In this document: positions 42,588-51,448 of the stretch, in pieces
Layout: each line of letters begins with the position of its first letter
Position numbering within the stretch: position 1 is the first letter of the stretch
Source: Actinomadura viridilutea
Lineage (GTDB): Bacteria; Actinomycetota; Actinomycetes; Streptosporangiales; Streptosporangiaceae
Assembly (NCBI GenBank): GCA_003001795.1
Contig: PVNI01000026.1
Coordinates: 1 to 55,076 of the forward strand
Direction: 5' to 3'
DNA: 55,076 nt
Program-made: the position numbers and the translations under genes
Notes under the pieces: model-generated
The model's database searches: none
What the model saw: the letters and a program-made list of their open reading frames with translations, nothing else
Told to the model about the DNA's origin: nothing

Positions 42588-42951
42588 GTGCTCTCCCCCG
42601 TTGTTCGACGTTGTTCAGCAGCTCACACGAGACCGACTTGCCCAATTTCGTCGGCCTGTCTGCTCGAGCAGGAGCATGTCCGCTGCACAACCCGGCGCGC
42701 CCAATCCTGATCATGCAAGAGCGCGTCCGGCACCGAAGCTCCAGCCGGGACACCCGGCCAGCTGTGCACGAACGTCACAGTGTTGCCGACGGCGTGTACC
42801 GGCAGAAAGGCGACCAAGACGGCTCCCTCGGGGCGATGCGCGGTGTCACCGAGAACCCTCGCGCGCCTGGACCGCCACCGGGAAGAGATTTGGCGGAATT
42901 TGGCCCCCGCCCCGCCCACCACAGAAAGGTGAGGCGGGCGGAGCGGTGCGG
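42588..42951. other. Intergenic region upstream of the FxLD methyltransferase
   Basis: 364 bases between the DUF6879 gene and the methyltransferase gene on the same strand. With a terminator-like hairpin at its far end and no gene inside, it probably holds the main promoter of the lanthipeptide biosynthetic operon. I see no clear -35/-10 pair. Confidence 0.45.
42906..42942 (-). terminator. GC-rich hairpin after DUF6879 gene
   Basis: The C-rich arm at 42906-42920 (CCGCCCCGCCCACC) and the G-rich arm at 42928-42942 (GGTGAGGCGGGCGG) pair almost completely around a short A-rich loop. It starts 10 bases after the DUF6879 stop. The minus strand beyond it has only a short AAATT, so U-tract support is weak. 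Confidence 0.6.
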
Positions 42952-43701
42952 TCAGGGGAGCTGGAACTGGTCGTGCGGGATCGCCCGCTGCCACACCTGC
43001 TCGAACGCCGCCAGACAGCGCGCGACCACGGCCGGATCGTTGCTGCTCTTCTCCTCGGGGATCTCGGTCCCGTCCCCCTCGCAGAAGTTGAACATCACCA
43101 GCTTGTTGTCGAACAGCCAAAAGTCCGCGCCCGGCAGCATCAGGTCCCAGGCCCGGTCACGCGGCAGCCACCGCACGTCCTCTCCGGCCTCGACGTTCTG
43201 GGACGTGAGCATGTGCTCCCACCGGATGTAGTCCGACGGCGGCACAGAAATCACACGGGCGCGGCGGATCGTCACCCCGCGGCCCACCGCGTCCTGCACG
43301 ATCTGACGCCAATTCGTCATCTCGTACCAGCCCGACCCGCCCGCCAAGAACTCCTGGTAGGCGGGATGAGACGGGTCGTAGGTGTCGCGCATCTCCAAGT
43401 GCAGCGCGCTGTGCTTGGCGACCTTGAGCACCTCGGTGCTGTCCGCCGGACCGTGCCCAAGACGCCCCGGCTCGTACGTGCCGGCGGCCGCCTCGCCGAT
43501 GATCGACGCCATGCGCGCCGGAAGCCGCACCACGGCCTCATCAGCGTGCAGGGTACCGTTTCTGCCGATCTCGGCGAGCACCAACGGATCGGTGACGAGC
43601 AGCCCCTGGAAGTAGAAGTCCCCGCTCTCAGGGTCGACGTACACGGCGGGGCAGCGCCCCTCGGGCGAGTCAGGATCCTCACCGACCAGATCGAGCGGCA
43701 T
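42952..43701 (-). CDS. DUF6879-type protein
   Basis: A 249-residue protein matching the DUF6879 type by its C-terminal half: AYQEFLAGG, WRQIVQDAVGRGVTIRRARVIS, SDYIRWEHMLTSQNVEAGED and WLPRD, then FWLFDNKLVMFNF. The first 90 residues are an additional segment (CPAVYVDPESGDFYFQGLLV), giving it two parts. DUF6879 proteins are usual neighbours of DUF5753 HTH regulators, and one lies directly upstream here. GGAGG precedes the ATG at 43701; the frame extends to 43779. Its activity is unknown; regulation together with the HTH protein is likely. Confidence 0.75.
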   Translation of the reverse strand: MPLDLVGEDPDSPEGRCPAVYVDPESGDFYFQGLLVTDPLVLAEIGRNGTLHADEAVVRLPARMASIIGEAAAGTYEPGRLGHGPADSTEVLKVAKHSALHLEMRDTYDPSHPAYQEFLAGGSGWYEMTNWRQIVQDAVGRGVTIRRARVISVPPSDYIRWEHMLTSQNVEAGEDVRWLPRDRAWDLMLPGADFWLFDNKLVMFNFCEGDGTEIPEEKSSNDPAVVARCLAAFEQVWQRAIPHDQFQLP

Positions 43702-43775
43702 CACGGTCCTCCGTTCCGACACCGAGCCTGACACGTGTTCGCCGACCCCGTGTCGAACCCTCGCCCGCCCCGGCT

Positions 43776-44651
43776 TCAAGCGTCAAGCGCTTCACGGACA
43801 CTGGTGATGATCCGCCGAGCCTTCTCCCCCGTGACCGCCAACGCCATCAGCCTCTTCCACACGGCCAGATAATCGGCGATCTCCGCCGGCTGCGACACCG
43901 ACAAGAACCCCGACACCAACTCCACGGTGACCAACTCGGCGTCGCTGATGACGAAGGTGTGCTCCGGCCACACCCGATGCCCGTCCACCGTCCGGCCGGC
44001 ATCCAGCGGAATGATCCCCAGCGACACCGACGGCCACCGCGCCACCGCCAGCAGATGCTCCAACTGCTCGGCGTGCACCTCGGCCGGGACGACCCTGTGA
44101 TGCAGGACCTGCTCCTCCAACACGAACACGAACCGCGCATCCGGCCGCCGCAACACCCGCTGCCGATCCATCCGCTCAGCCACGGCCTCGGCGACGTCGT
44201 CCACCTCGACATGCTGCTCAACGCGGATCGACTCCAACGCCGCCGTCGTGTACGCCCGCGTCTGCAGCAACCCCGGAATCACGTGCGCACAGTAGACCCG
44301 CATGAGCTTGACCCGCTCATACCGGTCCCGCACCGACTCCTGGGCCCCCTTGAGCCCACCGCGGTTGAGCTGCCGGTAGGTCACCCACATCCGCTCGACA
44401 GCAGCCTGCTCCGCCAAGAGCTCGTTCAGACGCTGCTCCGACGCCCCGCAGATCGCACACCACAGCCGCACATGCTCCACCGACGCCGGACGCACACCCC
44501 GCTCGATCTTCGACACGTTCGACGAATCCCGCCACCCCGCCCGCCGCGCGAACTCCACCCCAGAGATCCCCGCAGCCACGCGAAGCTCACGCAACCGATC
44601 CGCCAACCGCTGCCGCGCAGCCTGCGCACTGGAAGAAGACGACGAAGGCAT
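43776..44651 (-). CDS. XRE-family regulator with DUF5753, probable cluster regulator
   Basis: A 291-residue regulator. The helix-turn-helix at about 15-70 reads LADRLRELRVAAGISGVEFA then SSNVSKIERGVRPASVEHV. The DUF5753 part has VIPGLLQTRAYTTAALESI and LGIIPLDAGRTVDGHRVWPE. Start choice is between ATGs at 44651 and 44660; the frame reaches 44840 through non-coding-looking sequence. It heads the minus-strand genes of the lanthipeptide locus and pairs with the DUF6879 protein in the way seen in many actinobacteria. Confidence 0.85.
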   Translation of the reverse strand: MPSSSSSSAQAARQRLADRLRELRVAAGISGVEFARRAGWRDSSNVSKIERGVRPASVEHVRLWCAICGASEQRLNELLAEQAAVERMWVTYRQLNRGGLKGAQESVRDRYERVKLMRVYCAHVIPGLLQTRAYTTAALESIRVEQHVEVDDVAEAVAERMDRQRVLRRPDARFVFVLEEQVLHHRVVPAEVHAEQLEHLLAVARWPSVSLGIIPLDAGRTVDGHRVWPEHTFVISDAELVTVELVSGFLSVSQPAEIADYLAVWKRLMALAVTGEKARRIITSVREALDA

Positions 44652-45280
44652 CCCCACCATCCAACCCCAGCCACACACCACAGCCGCAACCACCTTGGAG
44701 AAGGCACTGCCAGCGCTGTTGAACAAGCCAAGAGCAGGGACTGCGTACCTGCCGTGTATACCTAGCGGCTCGGTAATTCGAAAACCTTCAGCACATGCTG
44801 CGTGGCAACCACGATCTACCCTGGGCACCGGGAGCCTCACTCAACCGTGCGGCCAGACGCCCCCGCTCCACGGGCCTGAGCCTCGAACGGACCAGCAGCA
44901 ACTCCGGAGCATCACTCGGGGAAGTAGGCCCCACTGCGCAGGTTGGAAGATCCGGCTCGCACTCCCCAATCTGCTAGGCCAACCAGCCCGCAGGGTTCAG
45001 GATATTGTCTACGGTCGTCGCGTTCTTGTCTCCTTCTGATCTCGGTCGATTCGACCGATCACGCGATGGCCGTCTCACGTCACGACGACACTTTCTTCAC
45101 CTGCGGCATCTCGTACACCACCGCCGTGGACACCACCTCAGCCCCCGGCTCCACACCAACGTCAGACCTCAAATATCTAGGTCTATCGGCAACGACCAGC
45201 GAGACTGAGCGACATACTGAGTCAACTTCACTGTCCCTGTTCTTCCGAGTGATGTTCCTCCCAGGAGGTATCTCTCCAGG
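44652..45280. other. Intergenic region between regulator and IS256 element
   Basis: About 630 bases holding the promoter of the HTH regulator near 44660-44760. No supported gene is seen. A minus-strand open stretch ending at 45080 (segment STAVVYEMPQVKKVSS) runs out of the IS left end without a credible start or ribosome site. Confidence 0.4.
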
Positions 45281-46820
45281 TGTGGAAAGTGATCTTGCTG
45301 GGCAGCAGGTGATCAGTGGGTGACCACACCCAGTTCTTCGGGGGGAGAAACACACATCATGTCCGTGATCGACCGTGTCGACAGCCCGACCTCGGCCACT
45401 GTGAGTGATCTTGCGTCTACCGTGGCGGAGATGAGCGAGTCCGAGCGTGAGAGCACGCGCCGTCCGATCCGGGAGCTGGTCGATGACCGGCTGCTGGACG
45501 AACTGCTGGCCCGTTCCCGCGACGAGGCCGGCGGGCTGCGCCTGACCGGTGAGGGATCCATGCTCGGCGACCTGGTCAAAGCCGTGCTCGAGCGGGCTTT
45601 GGAGGCCGAGCTGACCGCCCACCTGGGCTATGACAAGCACGCTGCCGCCGGATACGGGACGGGCAACTCCCGCAACGGCAAGATCTCCAAGACGGTGCAG
45701 ACCGGGGTCGGCCCCGTACGGCTTGCAGTGCCCCGCGACCGCGCCGGGACGTTCGAGCCGGTGCTGGTGCCCAAACGCGCCGGGCGTGTCTCCGGCGGCC
45801 TGGACGACATGGTCATCAGCCTGTACGCGCACGGCATGACCGTCCGCGACATCGTCCACCACCTCGACCAGGTCTACGGCACCCGGCTGTCGGCGGAGAC
45901 GGTGTCGCGGATCACCGAGCAGGTGATGGAGGAGGTCAAGGCCTGGCAGCGCCGCCCGCTCGACCCCATCTACCCGGTGGTGTTCCTGGACGCCCTCATG
46001 GTCAAGGTCCGCGACAACCACGTCGTGCACAACAAACCCGCCTACCTGGCGGTCGGGATCGACACCGACGGCGACAAGCACGTGCTGGGCATCTGGGTGC
46101 CCAAGGCCGCCGACGGCCCCACCGGCGAGGGCGCCGCGTTCTGGCGCGGCGTGGTCGCCGACCTGCGCAACCGCGGCGTGACCGACATCCTCATCGCCTG
46201 CTGCGACGGGCTGGCCGGGTTCGAGGACGCCATCACCACCGCGTTCCCGCGCACCACCGTCCAGTCGTGCGTGGTGCACCTGATCAGAAACAGCCTGCGC
46301 CCCGTCCCGCGCAAGCACCGCGCCGCCGTCGCCGCCGAACTGCGCAAGATCTACACCGCGCCCGACGCCGACGCCGCCCTGGACGCCCTGGCCGCCTTCG
46401 CCGGCACCGACCTGGGCCGCCGATATCCGCAGGCCGTGCGGGCGTGGGAGGCGGCCTGGGAACGGTTCATCCCGTTCCCGGCCTTCACTCCCGCGGTCCG
46501 CAAGCTGCTCTACACCACCAACAGCATCGAATCCCTCAACTACCAGCTCCGGAAAGTCACCAAGGCCCGCGGGCACTTCCCCACCGACGACGCGGTGGTC
46601 AAGCTGCTGTGGCCGGCCATCGTCAACATCGAGGACAAACGCGCCCGCCAACGCGCCGCCCGCACCCGCCAGGACGGAGCCCGCACCGGCTACCCCGGAC
46701 GGCTCATCGAGGGCACCAAGACCTACGGCTGGGCCGAAGCGCTCAACGAACTCGCCGCCGCCTACCCAGGCCGCATCCAGTAAAGACAACCGGACCCACG
46801 ACAAGATCACCTTTACACAC
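45281..46820 (+). mobile_element. IS256-family insertion sequence
   Basis: An intact-looking element of about 1540 bases with one transposase gene. The left end GTGTGGAAAGTGATCTTG (45281-45298) matches the reverse complement of the right end at 46802-46820 (GTGTGTAAAGGTGATCTTG) with one base of length difference and one substitution. These are the terminal inverted repeats. The flanking 8-9 bases do not match each other, so no target duplication is visible. Confidence 0.85.
45359..46783 (+). CDS. IS256-family transposase
   Basis: A 474-residue mutator-type DDE transposase of full family length. The catalytic acidic residues are in VFLDALMVKVRDN (first Asp), IACCDGLAGFEDAI (second Asp) and WEAAWERFIPFP (Glu). 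VVHLIRNSLR and TTNSIESLNYQLRK are other family signatures. I use the ATG at 45359 with GGGGGGAGAAA upstream; a GTG at 45320 is open. There is no frameshift, so the element is probably competent for transposition. Confidence 0.95.
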   Translation: MSVIDRVDSPTSATVSDLASTVAEMSESERESTRRPIRELVDDRLLDELLARSRDEAGGLRLTGEGSMLGDLVKAVLERALEAELTAHLGYDKHAAAGYGTGNSRNGKISKTVQTGVGPVRLAVPRDRAGTFEPVLVPKRAGRVSGGLDDMVISLYAHGMTVRDIVHHLDQVYGTRLSAETVSRITEQVMEEVKAWQRRPLDPIYPVVFLDALMVKVRDNHVVHNKPAYLAVGIDTDGDKHVLGIWVPKAADGPTGEGAAFWRGVVADLRNRGVTDILIACCDGLAGFEDAITTAFPRTTVQSCVVHLIRNSLRPVPRKHRAAVAAELRKIYTAPDADAALDALAAFAGTDLGRRYPQAVRAWEAAWERFIPFPAFTPAVRKLLYTTNSIESLNYQLRKVTKARGHFPTDDAVVKLLWPAIVNIEDKRARQRAARTRQDGARTGYPGRLIEGTKTYGWAEALNELAAAYPGRIQ

Positions 46821-46826
46821 TTCGAG

Positions 46827-47588
46827 TTACAGGCTCTCCTCCCATACGGGCGAGTACGGCGGCCCGGCACAGAACAACAAATGGCAGCTCAGCCACTCCA
46901 GGACCTCATCTGGGAGGGTGAATGGAGAGGTGAGGAGGGTGGCAGTGAGCTGGTCGATCGGTGGTGTCTGCTGTGGCATCTCAGCAAGTGCGCGTGCTCC
47001 GTGGCCGTCTTCGTACCATGCCGGGTGGTTCGGGTCGGCTAGGAGGGCGCCGATGCGCTCAACGATGATGGGCCAGCGAGGCATGCCCTTATGTGCGCGG
47101 CCGAACATAAGGGCTTTATTCACCAAGTAGACCTCTAGAGGGTTCTGAACGCACGTATGGTCGATGAGGCTCGCCAGAGCGTTCGTCCGCTCCTTGACAT
47201 GCTTGGAGTACTGGCCGAGAAAGCCGTAGCCCAGATCCCGGAGAGTTTTCCCGCCGGTGCCTGCCCATGGTCGCGTACGGTCGAGCAGATGCTCCTCGAA
47301 GTCGAAGAGGGCATAGACGACGTTCTCTGCGGTCAGCACCTCGATCGCCTTCTCGTGCAGGGCAGTCGACTCGGCAAACATTGCCGCATCGCTGGGACCG
47401 CGTCGGCTGGCATGCATACTCTCAACGGGGCCGTTACGCCAGACTTCGATGACCAGCCCGACCGCCATGGCATTCGTGACAGCCTTTGCCCCGGTGATCT
47501 TTTCTTCCGCACAGCGCCGCGTGTGATGTTCACCGAGGAATCTTAAAATTTCGCAGTTGCGAGGGGCGCCGTCACACTTGCTACCCAT
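46827..47588 (-). CDS. Hypothetical protein beside the restriction system
   Basis: A 253-residue soluble protein of no family I recognise. Helical segments include IEVWRNGPVESMHAS, FAESTALHEKAIEVL, FDFEEHLLDRTRPW and LTLPDEVLEWLSCHLLF; no membrane helix is present. The natural TAA lies seven bases from the right end of the IS256 element, so the element inserted just after the gene. The 5' region is AT-richer than the rest. It is divergent from hsdR, so it could be a regulator or accessory of that system. The start at 47588 has only a weak ribosome site. Confidence 0.55.
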   Translation of the reverse strand: MGSKCDGAPRNCEILRFLGEHHTRRCAEEKITGAKAVTNAMAVGLVIEVWRNGPVESMHASRRGPSDAAMFAESTALHEKAIEVLTAENVVYALFDFEEHLLDRTRPWAGTGGKTLRDLGYGFLGQYSKHVKERTNALASLIDHTCVQNPLEVYLVNKALMFGRAHKGMPRWPIIVERIGALLADPNHPAWYEDGHGARALAEMPQQTPPIDQLTATLLTSPFTLPDEVLEWLSCHLLFCAGPPYSPVWEESL

Positions 47589-47851
47589 CTCACTTACCGC
47601 TGCGCCTACTTCTGCCGCGACAACTTCTTTCGAATTATTAAGCGTCTTATTCTAGCCGGAACGCAATTCGTGCGTTCCGCCCTACTTCTCGAGGTTATGC
47701 AAGGGTCGAGATTGAGCATGTCACAACACCTTCCTGTTGGTTGCATATCCACGGGAAGTGGCCGGAACTGGCCAAAGGACATCTTGCAGGTGGATAGTTA
47801 GGCCGATTATCCTGCAACGTTCGGCTCAGCGTCGAGGGCGGATGAGGAGTC

Positions 47852-50800
47852 GTGGTGGGGCCGATCGATGAGCTGGCTAGGCGGTCGCGCAATTTCGGGT
47901 TCCTGAAGGAGCACGAGCCGCTGCTGGTCGCGGACGGGGCGGCTGCTGAGGCTTATGTCTATAGCGATCCGGACGCATCGATGGGCAAGGCCCGGCGGTT
48001 CACCGAGACGTTGGCGAAGTTGCTGGTCAGTCGAACACAGACGCCTGTGCAGGGGACAACGCAGAGTGCTCGGATTCAGGCGCTCAGCCAAGCGGGTGTG
48101 TTGGTGCCGGCTGTGCGTCAGGCTTTTGATGACGTCCGTATTTCGGGGAATCGGGCCGTCCATACGCACTGGGGTGATGCACGGGAGGCCTTGAAGTGCG
48201 TGCGGACGTGCTTTGAGCTGGGGGTGTGGTTTCACCGTGCCGTGACCGGCGAGACCGGCCCGCTCGGGTTCGTTCCGCCACCCGATCCGACGACGCAGGC
48301 CCCTGGGTCTGCAGCGGAACGGGATGAGCTGGCTGAGCTGCGGCGTGAGCTGGAGGAGTACCGGCAGCGGCTGGCCGAGGTCAAGGTGCTGCGGGACGGT
48401 CAGATCTCCAAGCTGGAGGCTGAGGCCCGGGCCCGGCGGCAGGCCGAGGAGGAACTGGCCCGTGTGCTGGCCGACCGGGAGCAGCTGCGTGCCCTGGTCG
48501 AGCAGAGTGAACAGCGGGCGGCCGAGGCCTGGGCACGCCTAGACGCGAAGATGGCCCGGGCACCGAAGGTCGGCGCGGCGCAGCGGGACGCCTTCATCGC
48601 CCGTGCTCAGCAGGCTGCGGGGACGCCACTGACCGAGGCCGAGGTCCGCGAACGGGTGGACGAGATGCTGCGGCTGGCCGGCTGGGCCGTACAGGACGCA
48701 GACGAGGTCAACCTATTCGCCGCCCAGGGGGTTGCCGTCCGGGAGGTGCCGACCGCCAAAGGCGTGGCCGACTATCTGCTGTGGGTCGATCAGTCGCTGG
48801 TAGGGGTGATCGAGGCCAAGCGGGAAGGCACGATCCTGACCCCGGTGGAGACCCAGTCGGCCCGCTACGCCGACTCGCTGACCGCCTCCCAGCAGGTCGC
48901 CGCCTGGCGGATGCCGCTGCCCTTCCGGTACGAGACCACGGCGGTGGAGACGCACTTCACCTACACGCTCGACCCGGCCCCGCGTGCTCGGCGGGTGTTC
49001 TCGTTCCATCGGCCGGAGACGCTGGCCCGTTGGATGCGGGAGGCGGACGCCGAGCCCGCTGTCCCCACGTTCCGTGCCCGGCTCCGGGAGCTGCCGCCGC
49101 TCGATCCCCGGAGTCTGCGCGCCGCGCAGGTTCGCGCGATCACCGGGTTGGAGGCATCGCTGGCGCGTGACGAGCCGCGGAGCCTGATCCAGATGGCGAC
49201 CGGGGCGGGCAAGACCTACATGGCGGTCACCCAGATCTATCGCTTGCTGAAGCACGCCAAGGCTCGGCGGGTGCTGTTCTTGGTGGACCGCAACAACCTC
49301 GGCAAGCAGGCGTACAGCGAGTTCGACAACTTCGTCACGCCCGACGACGGCCGTAAGTTCACCGAGCTGTACAACGTCGAACGGCTCGGCGCCGCCCCGA
49401 TGAAGGACTCGACCAAGGTCGTAATCTCCACCGTGCAGCGCCTGTACTCACGGCTGCGGGGCCAGCCGGTGGATCCGGACGTCGAGAACGAGGACCTCGA
49501 CTCCTACCAGACCGACACCGGCGGCGTGGTCGAGGTGGACTACAGCACCGACCTGCCGCCGGAGACGTTCGACCTGATCATCGTGGACGAGTGCCACCGC
49601 TCCATCTACGGCGTGTGGCGGCAGGTGCTGGAGTACTTCGACGCTTACCTGGTGGGCCTCACCGCCACTCCGGTCAAGCAGACCTTCGGGTTCTTCCACC
49701 AGAACCTGGTCAGCGAGTACACCTACCGGGAGTCGGTGGCTGATGGCGTCAACGTCGACTTCGACGTCTACCGCATCCGCACTGAGCACACCGAGCAGGG
49801 CGCCACCATCGAGCAGGGCACGGTCGTGCCGGTCATGAGCCGTCCCACCCGCCGCAGGCGGTACGAGGAGCTGGACGATGACCTGACCTGGACCGGGTCT
49901 CAGCTCGGCCGCAAGGTGATCAGTACCGGACAGCTCCGGCTGGTGCTGGAAACCTTCCGCGACCGGCTGTTCACCGAGATCTTCCCCGGCCGTACGTACG
50001 TGCCCAAGACGCTGATCTTCGCCGTGGACGACAACCACGCCGAGGAAATCGTGCAGATGACCCGCACGGTGTTCGGCAAGGGCAACGACTTCTGCAAGAA
50101 GATCACCTATCGGACCAACGACCCCGACGCCCTGATCGCCGAGTTCCGCAACTCCCCGGATCTGCGGATCGCCGTCACCGTCAACATGATCGCCACCGGC
50201 ACCGACATCCGCCCACTGGAGTGCGTGTTCTTCCTGAACGAGGTCAAGAGCTGGTCGTTGTTCGAGCAGATGAAGGGCCGCGGCGTCCGCACCGTCGACC
50301 CTGCCGAGCTCAAGCAGGTCACCCCGGACACCGATGCCAAGACCCACTTCGTCATCGTCGACGCAGTCGGCGTCACCGACTCGCCTCGCGTGGACGCCAC
50401 CCCGCTCGCCCAGTACGGCGAGAAGAAGATCAGTTTCAAGAAACTACTGGACAAGGCCGGAACCCTCACCCTGACCCCGGACGAGGCATCCACCCTGGCC
50501 GGACGGCTCGCGCGCCTCAACGCACAGATCACCCCCGACGAACGCGCCGAGCTGGAACAGCTGGCCGGCCACCCTCTGCACGAGGTGATCTCCTCAGTGT
50601 CGAGCTGCGCCGACCCCGACGCCCTGCAAGCCGCCCAGGAGAGCGGCGGTGACGCCGCCGTCCGCGCCTTGGTGGTCCAGGCGGTCCGGCCACTCGCCGA
50701 GAATCCTGCCCTGCGTCAGCGCTTGCTGGAGATCCGCCGCGCCCACGACATCATCTGGGACGAGGTCAACCGCGACACCCTCATCGCGGCCGCACCCCAG

Positions 50801-51364
50801 GACCCCAAACTGCGCGCCCAGGAGATCATCACGTCCTGGCGGGCCTACCTGGCCGAACACCGCGACGAGATCACCGCGATCGAAGCCGCCTACCGCAGCG
50901 GCATGCCCGGCCGCGTCGCCTACGCCAAACTCAAGGAACTCGCCGCACGCATCGCCCGCCCTCCGCACGAGTGGACCCCCGAAGAGCTCTGGCAGGCCTA
51001 CCAGCGCCTCAACCTGGTCGCTAGCAAGCCCGGCGCAAAGCACGGCCCTATCGACCTGATCGGCCTGATCCGGTACGAGCTAGGCTTGGATGATGAGCCC
51101 AAACCGCACCGGGATGTCGTCGAGGAGCGCTACGCTGCCTGGCTTGTGAAGCAGCAGCAGGCCGGAGTCACCTTCACCGCCGACCAACGGTGGTGGCTTG
51201 ACCGCATCCGCGACGTGATCATCACCCACGCCGCCATCGATCCCACCGAACTGGACAAGCCCCCCTTCACCGGCCGCGGCGGCATCGACGGCTTCCTGCA
51301 TGCATTCGGCGACGACAAGGCTGAAACCCTCCTCACAAACTTGAACGAGAACCTTATCGCATGA
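47852..51364 (+). CDS. hsdR: Type I restriction enzyme subunit R
   Basis: A 1170-residue HsdR, the ATP-dependent translocase and nuclease of a type I system. Residues 1-140 are DUF4145-like (ELARRSRNFGFLKEHEPLLV, FDDVRISGNRAVHTHWGD), followed by a coiled coil at about 150-235. The PD-(D/E)xK nuclease follows with KGVADYLL and VIEAKREG near 303-325. The helicase has Walker A MATGAGKTYMA near 450, DECHRS near 579 and LVGLTATPVKQTFGFF. The C-terminal 300 residues match the EcoEI R-type end. The GTG at 47852 is preceded by GAGGAG. It is the first gene of the hsd operon. Confidence 0.93.
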   Translation: MVGPIDELARRSRNFGFLKEHEPLLVADGAAAEAYVYSDPDASMGKARRFTETLAKLLVSRTQTPVQGTTQSARIQALSQAGVLVPAVRQAFDDVRISGNRAVHTHWGDAREALKCVRTCFELGVWFHRAVTGETGPLGFVPPPDPTTQAPGSAAERDELAELRRELEEYRQRLAEVKVLRDGQISKLEAEARARRQAEEELARVLADREQLRALVEQSEQRAAEAWARLDAKMARAPKVGAAQRDAFIARAQQAAGTPLTEAEVRERVDEMLRLAGWAVQDADEVNLFAAQGVAVREVPTAKGVADYLLWVDQSLVGVIEAKREGTILTPVETQSARYADSLTASQQVAAWRMPLPFRYETTAVETHFTYTLDPAPRARRVFSFHRPETLARWMREADAEPAVPTFRARLRELPPLDPRSLRAAQVRAITGLEASLARDEPRSLIQMATGAGKTYMAVTQIYRLLKHAKARRVLFLVDRNNLGKQAYSEFDNFVTPDDGRKFTELYNVERLGAAPMKDSTKVVISTVQRLYSRLRGQPVDPDVENEDLDSYQTDTGGVVEVDYSTDLPPETFDLIIVDECHRSIYGVWRQVLEYFDAYLVGLTATPVKQTFGFFHQNLVSEYTYRESVADGVNVDFDVYRIRTEHTEQGATIEQGTVVPVMSRPTRRRRYEELDDDLTWTGSQLGRKVISTGQLRLVLETFRDRLFTEIFPGRTYVPKTLIFAVDDNHAEEIVQMTRTVFGKGNDFCKKITYRTNDPDALIAEFRNSPDLRIAVTVNMIATGTDIRPLECVFFLNEVKSWSLFEQMKGRGVRTVDPAELKQVTPDTDAKTHFVIVDAVGVTDSPRVDATPLAQYGEKKISFKKLLDKAGTLTLTPDEASTLAGRLARLNAQITPDERAELEQLAGHPLHEVISSVSSCADPDALQAAQESGGDAAVRALVVQAVRPLAENPALRQRLLEIRRAHDIIWDEVNRDTLIAAAPQDPKLRAQEIITSWRAYLAEHRDEITAIEAAYRSGMPGRVAYAKLKELAARIARPPHEWTPEELWQAYQRLNLVASKPGAKHGPIDLIGLIRYELGLDDEPKPHRDVVEERYAAWLVKQQQAGVTFTADQRWWLDRIRDVIITHAAIDPTELDKPPFTGRGGIDGFLHAFGDDKAETLLTNLNENLIA

Positions 51365-51448
51365 CCTGCTACCCGAACCACATCAGACCGTCGTAATGGA
51401 AGCTACGCTGCGGATTTGCATCCTTGATCAGAAGCGGAACCTGACCGT

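Noticed and set aside
45080..46870. Minus-strand open frame of 596 codons across the IS256 transposase
   Set aside because: It is antisense to the transposase. The short C-terminal part left of the element (VVYEMPQVKKVSS) looks vaguely like a RiPP leader but has no start, ribosome site or core, so I do not call it.
47784..47817. TTGCAGG/CCTGCAA inverted repeat upstream of hsdR
   Set aside because: Only 7 bp with a 20-base gap; it could be an operator but nothing else supports it.
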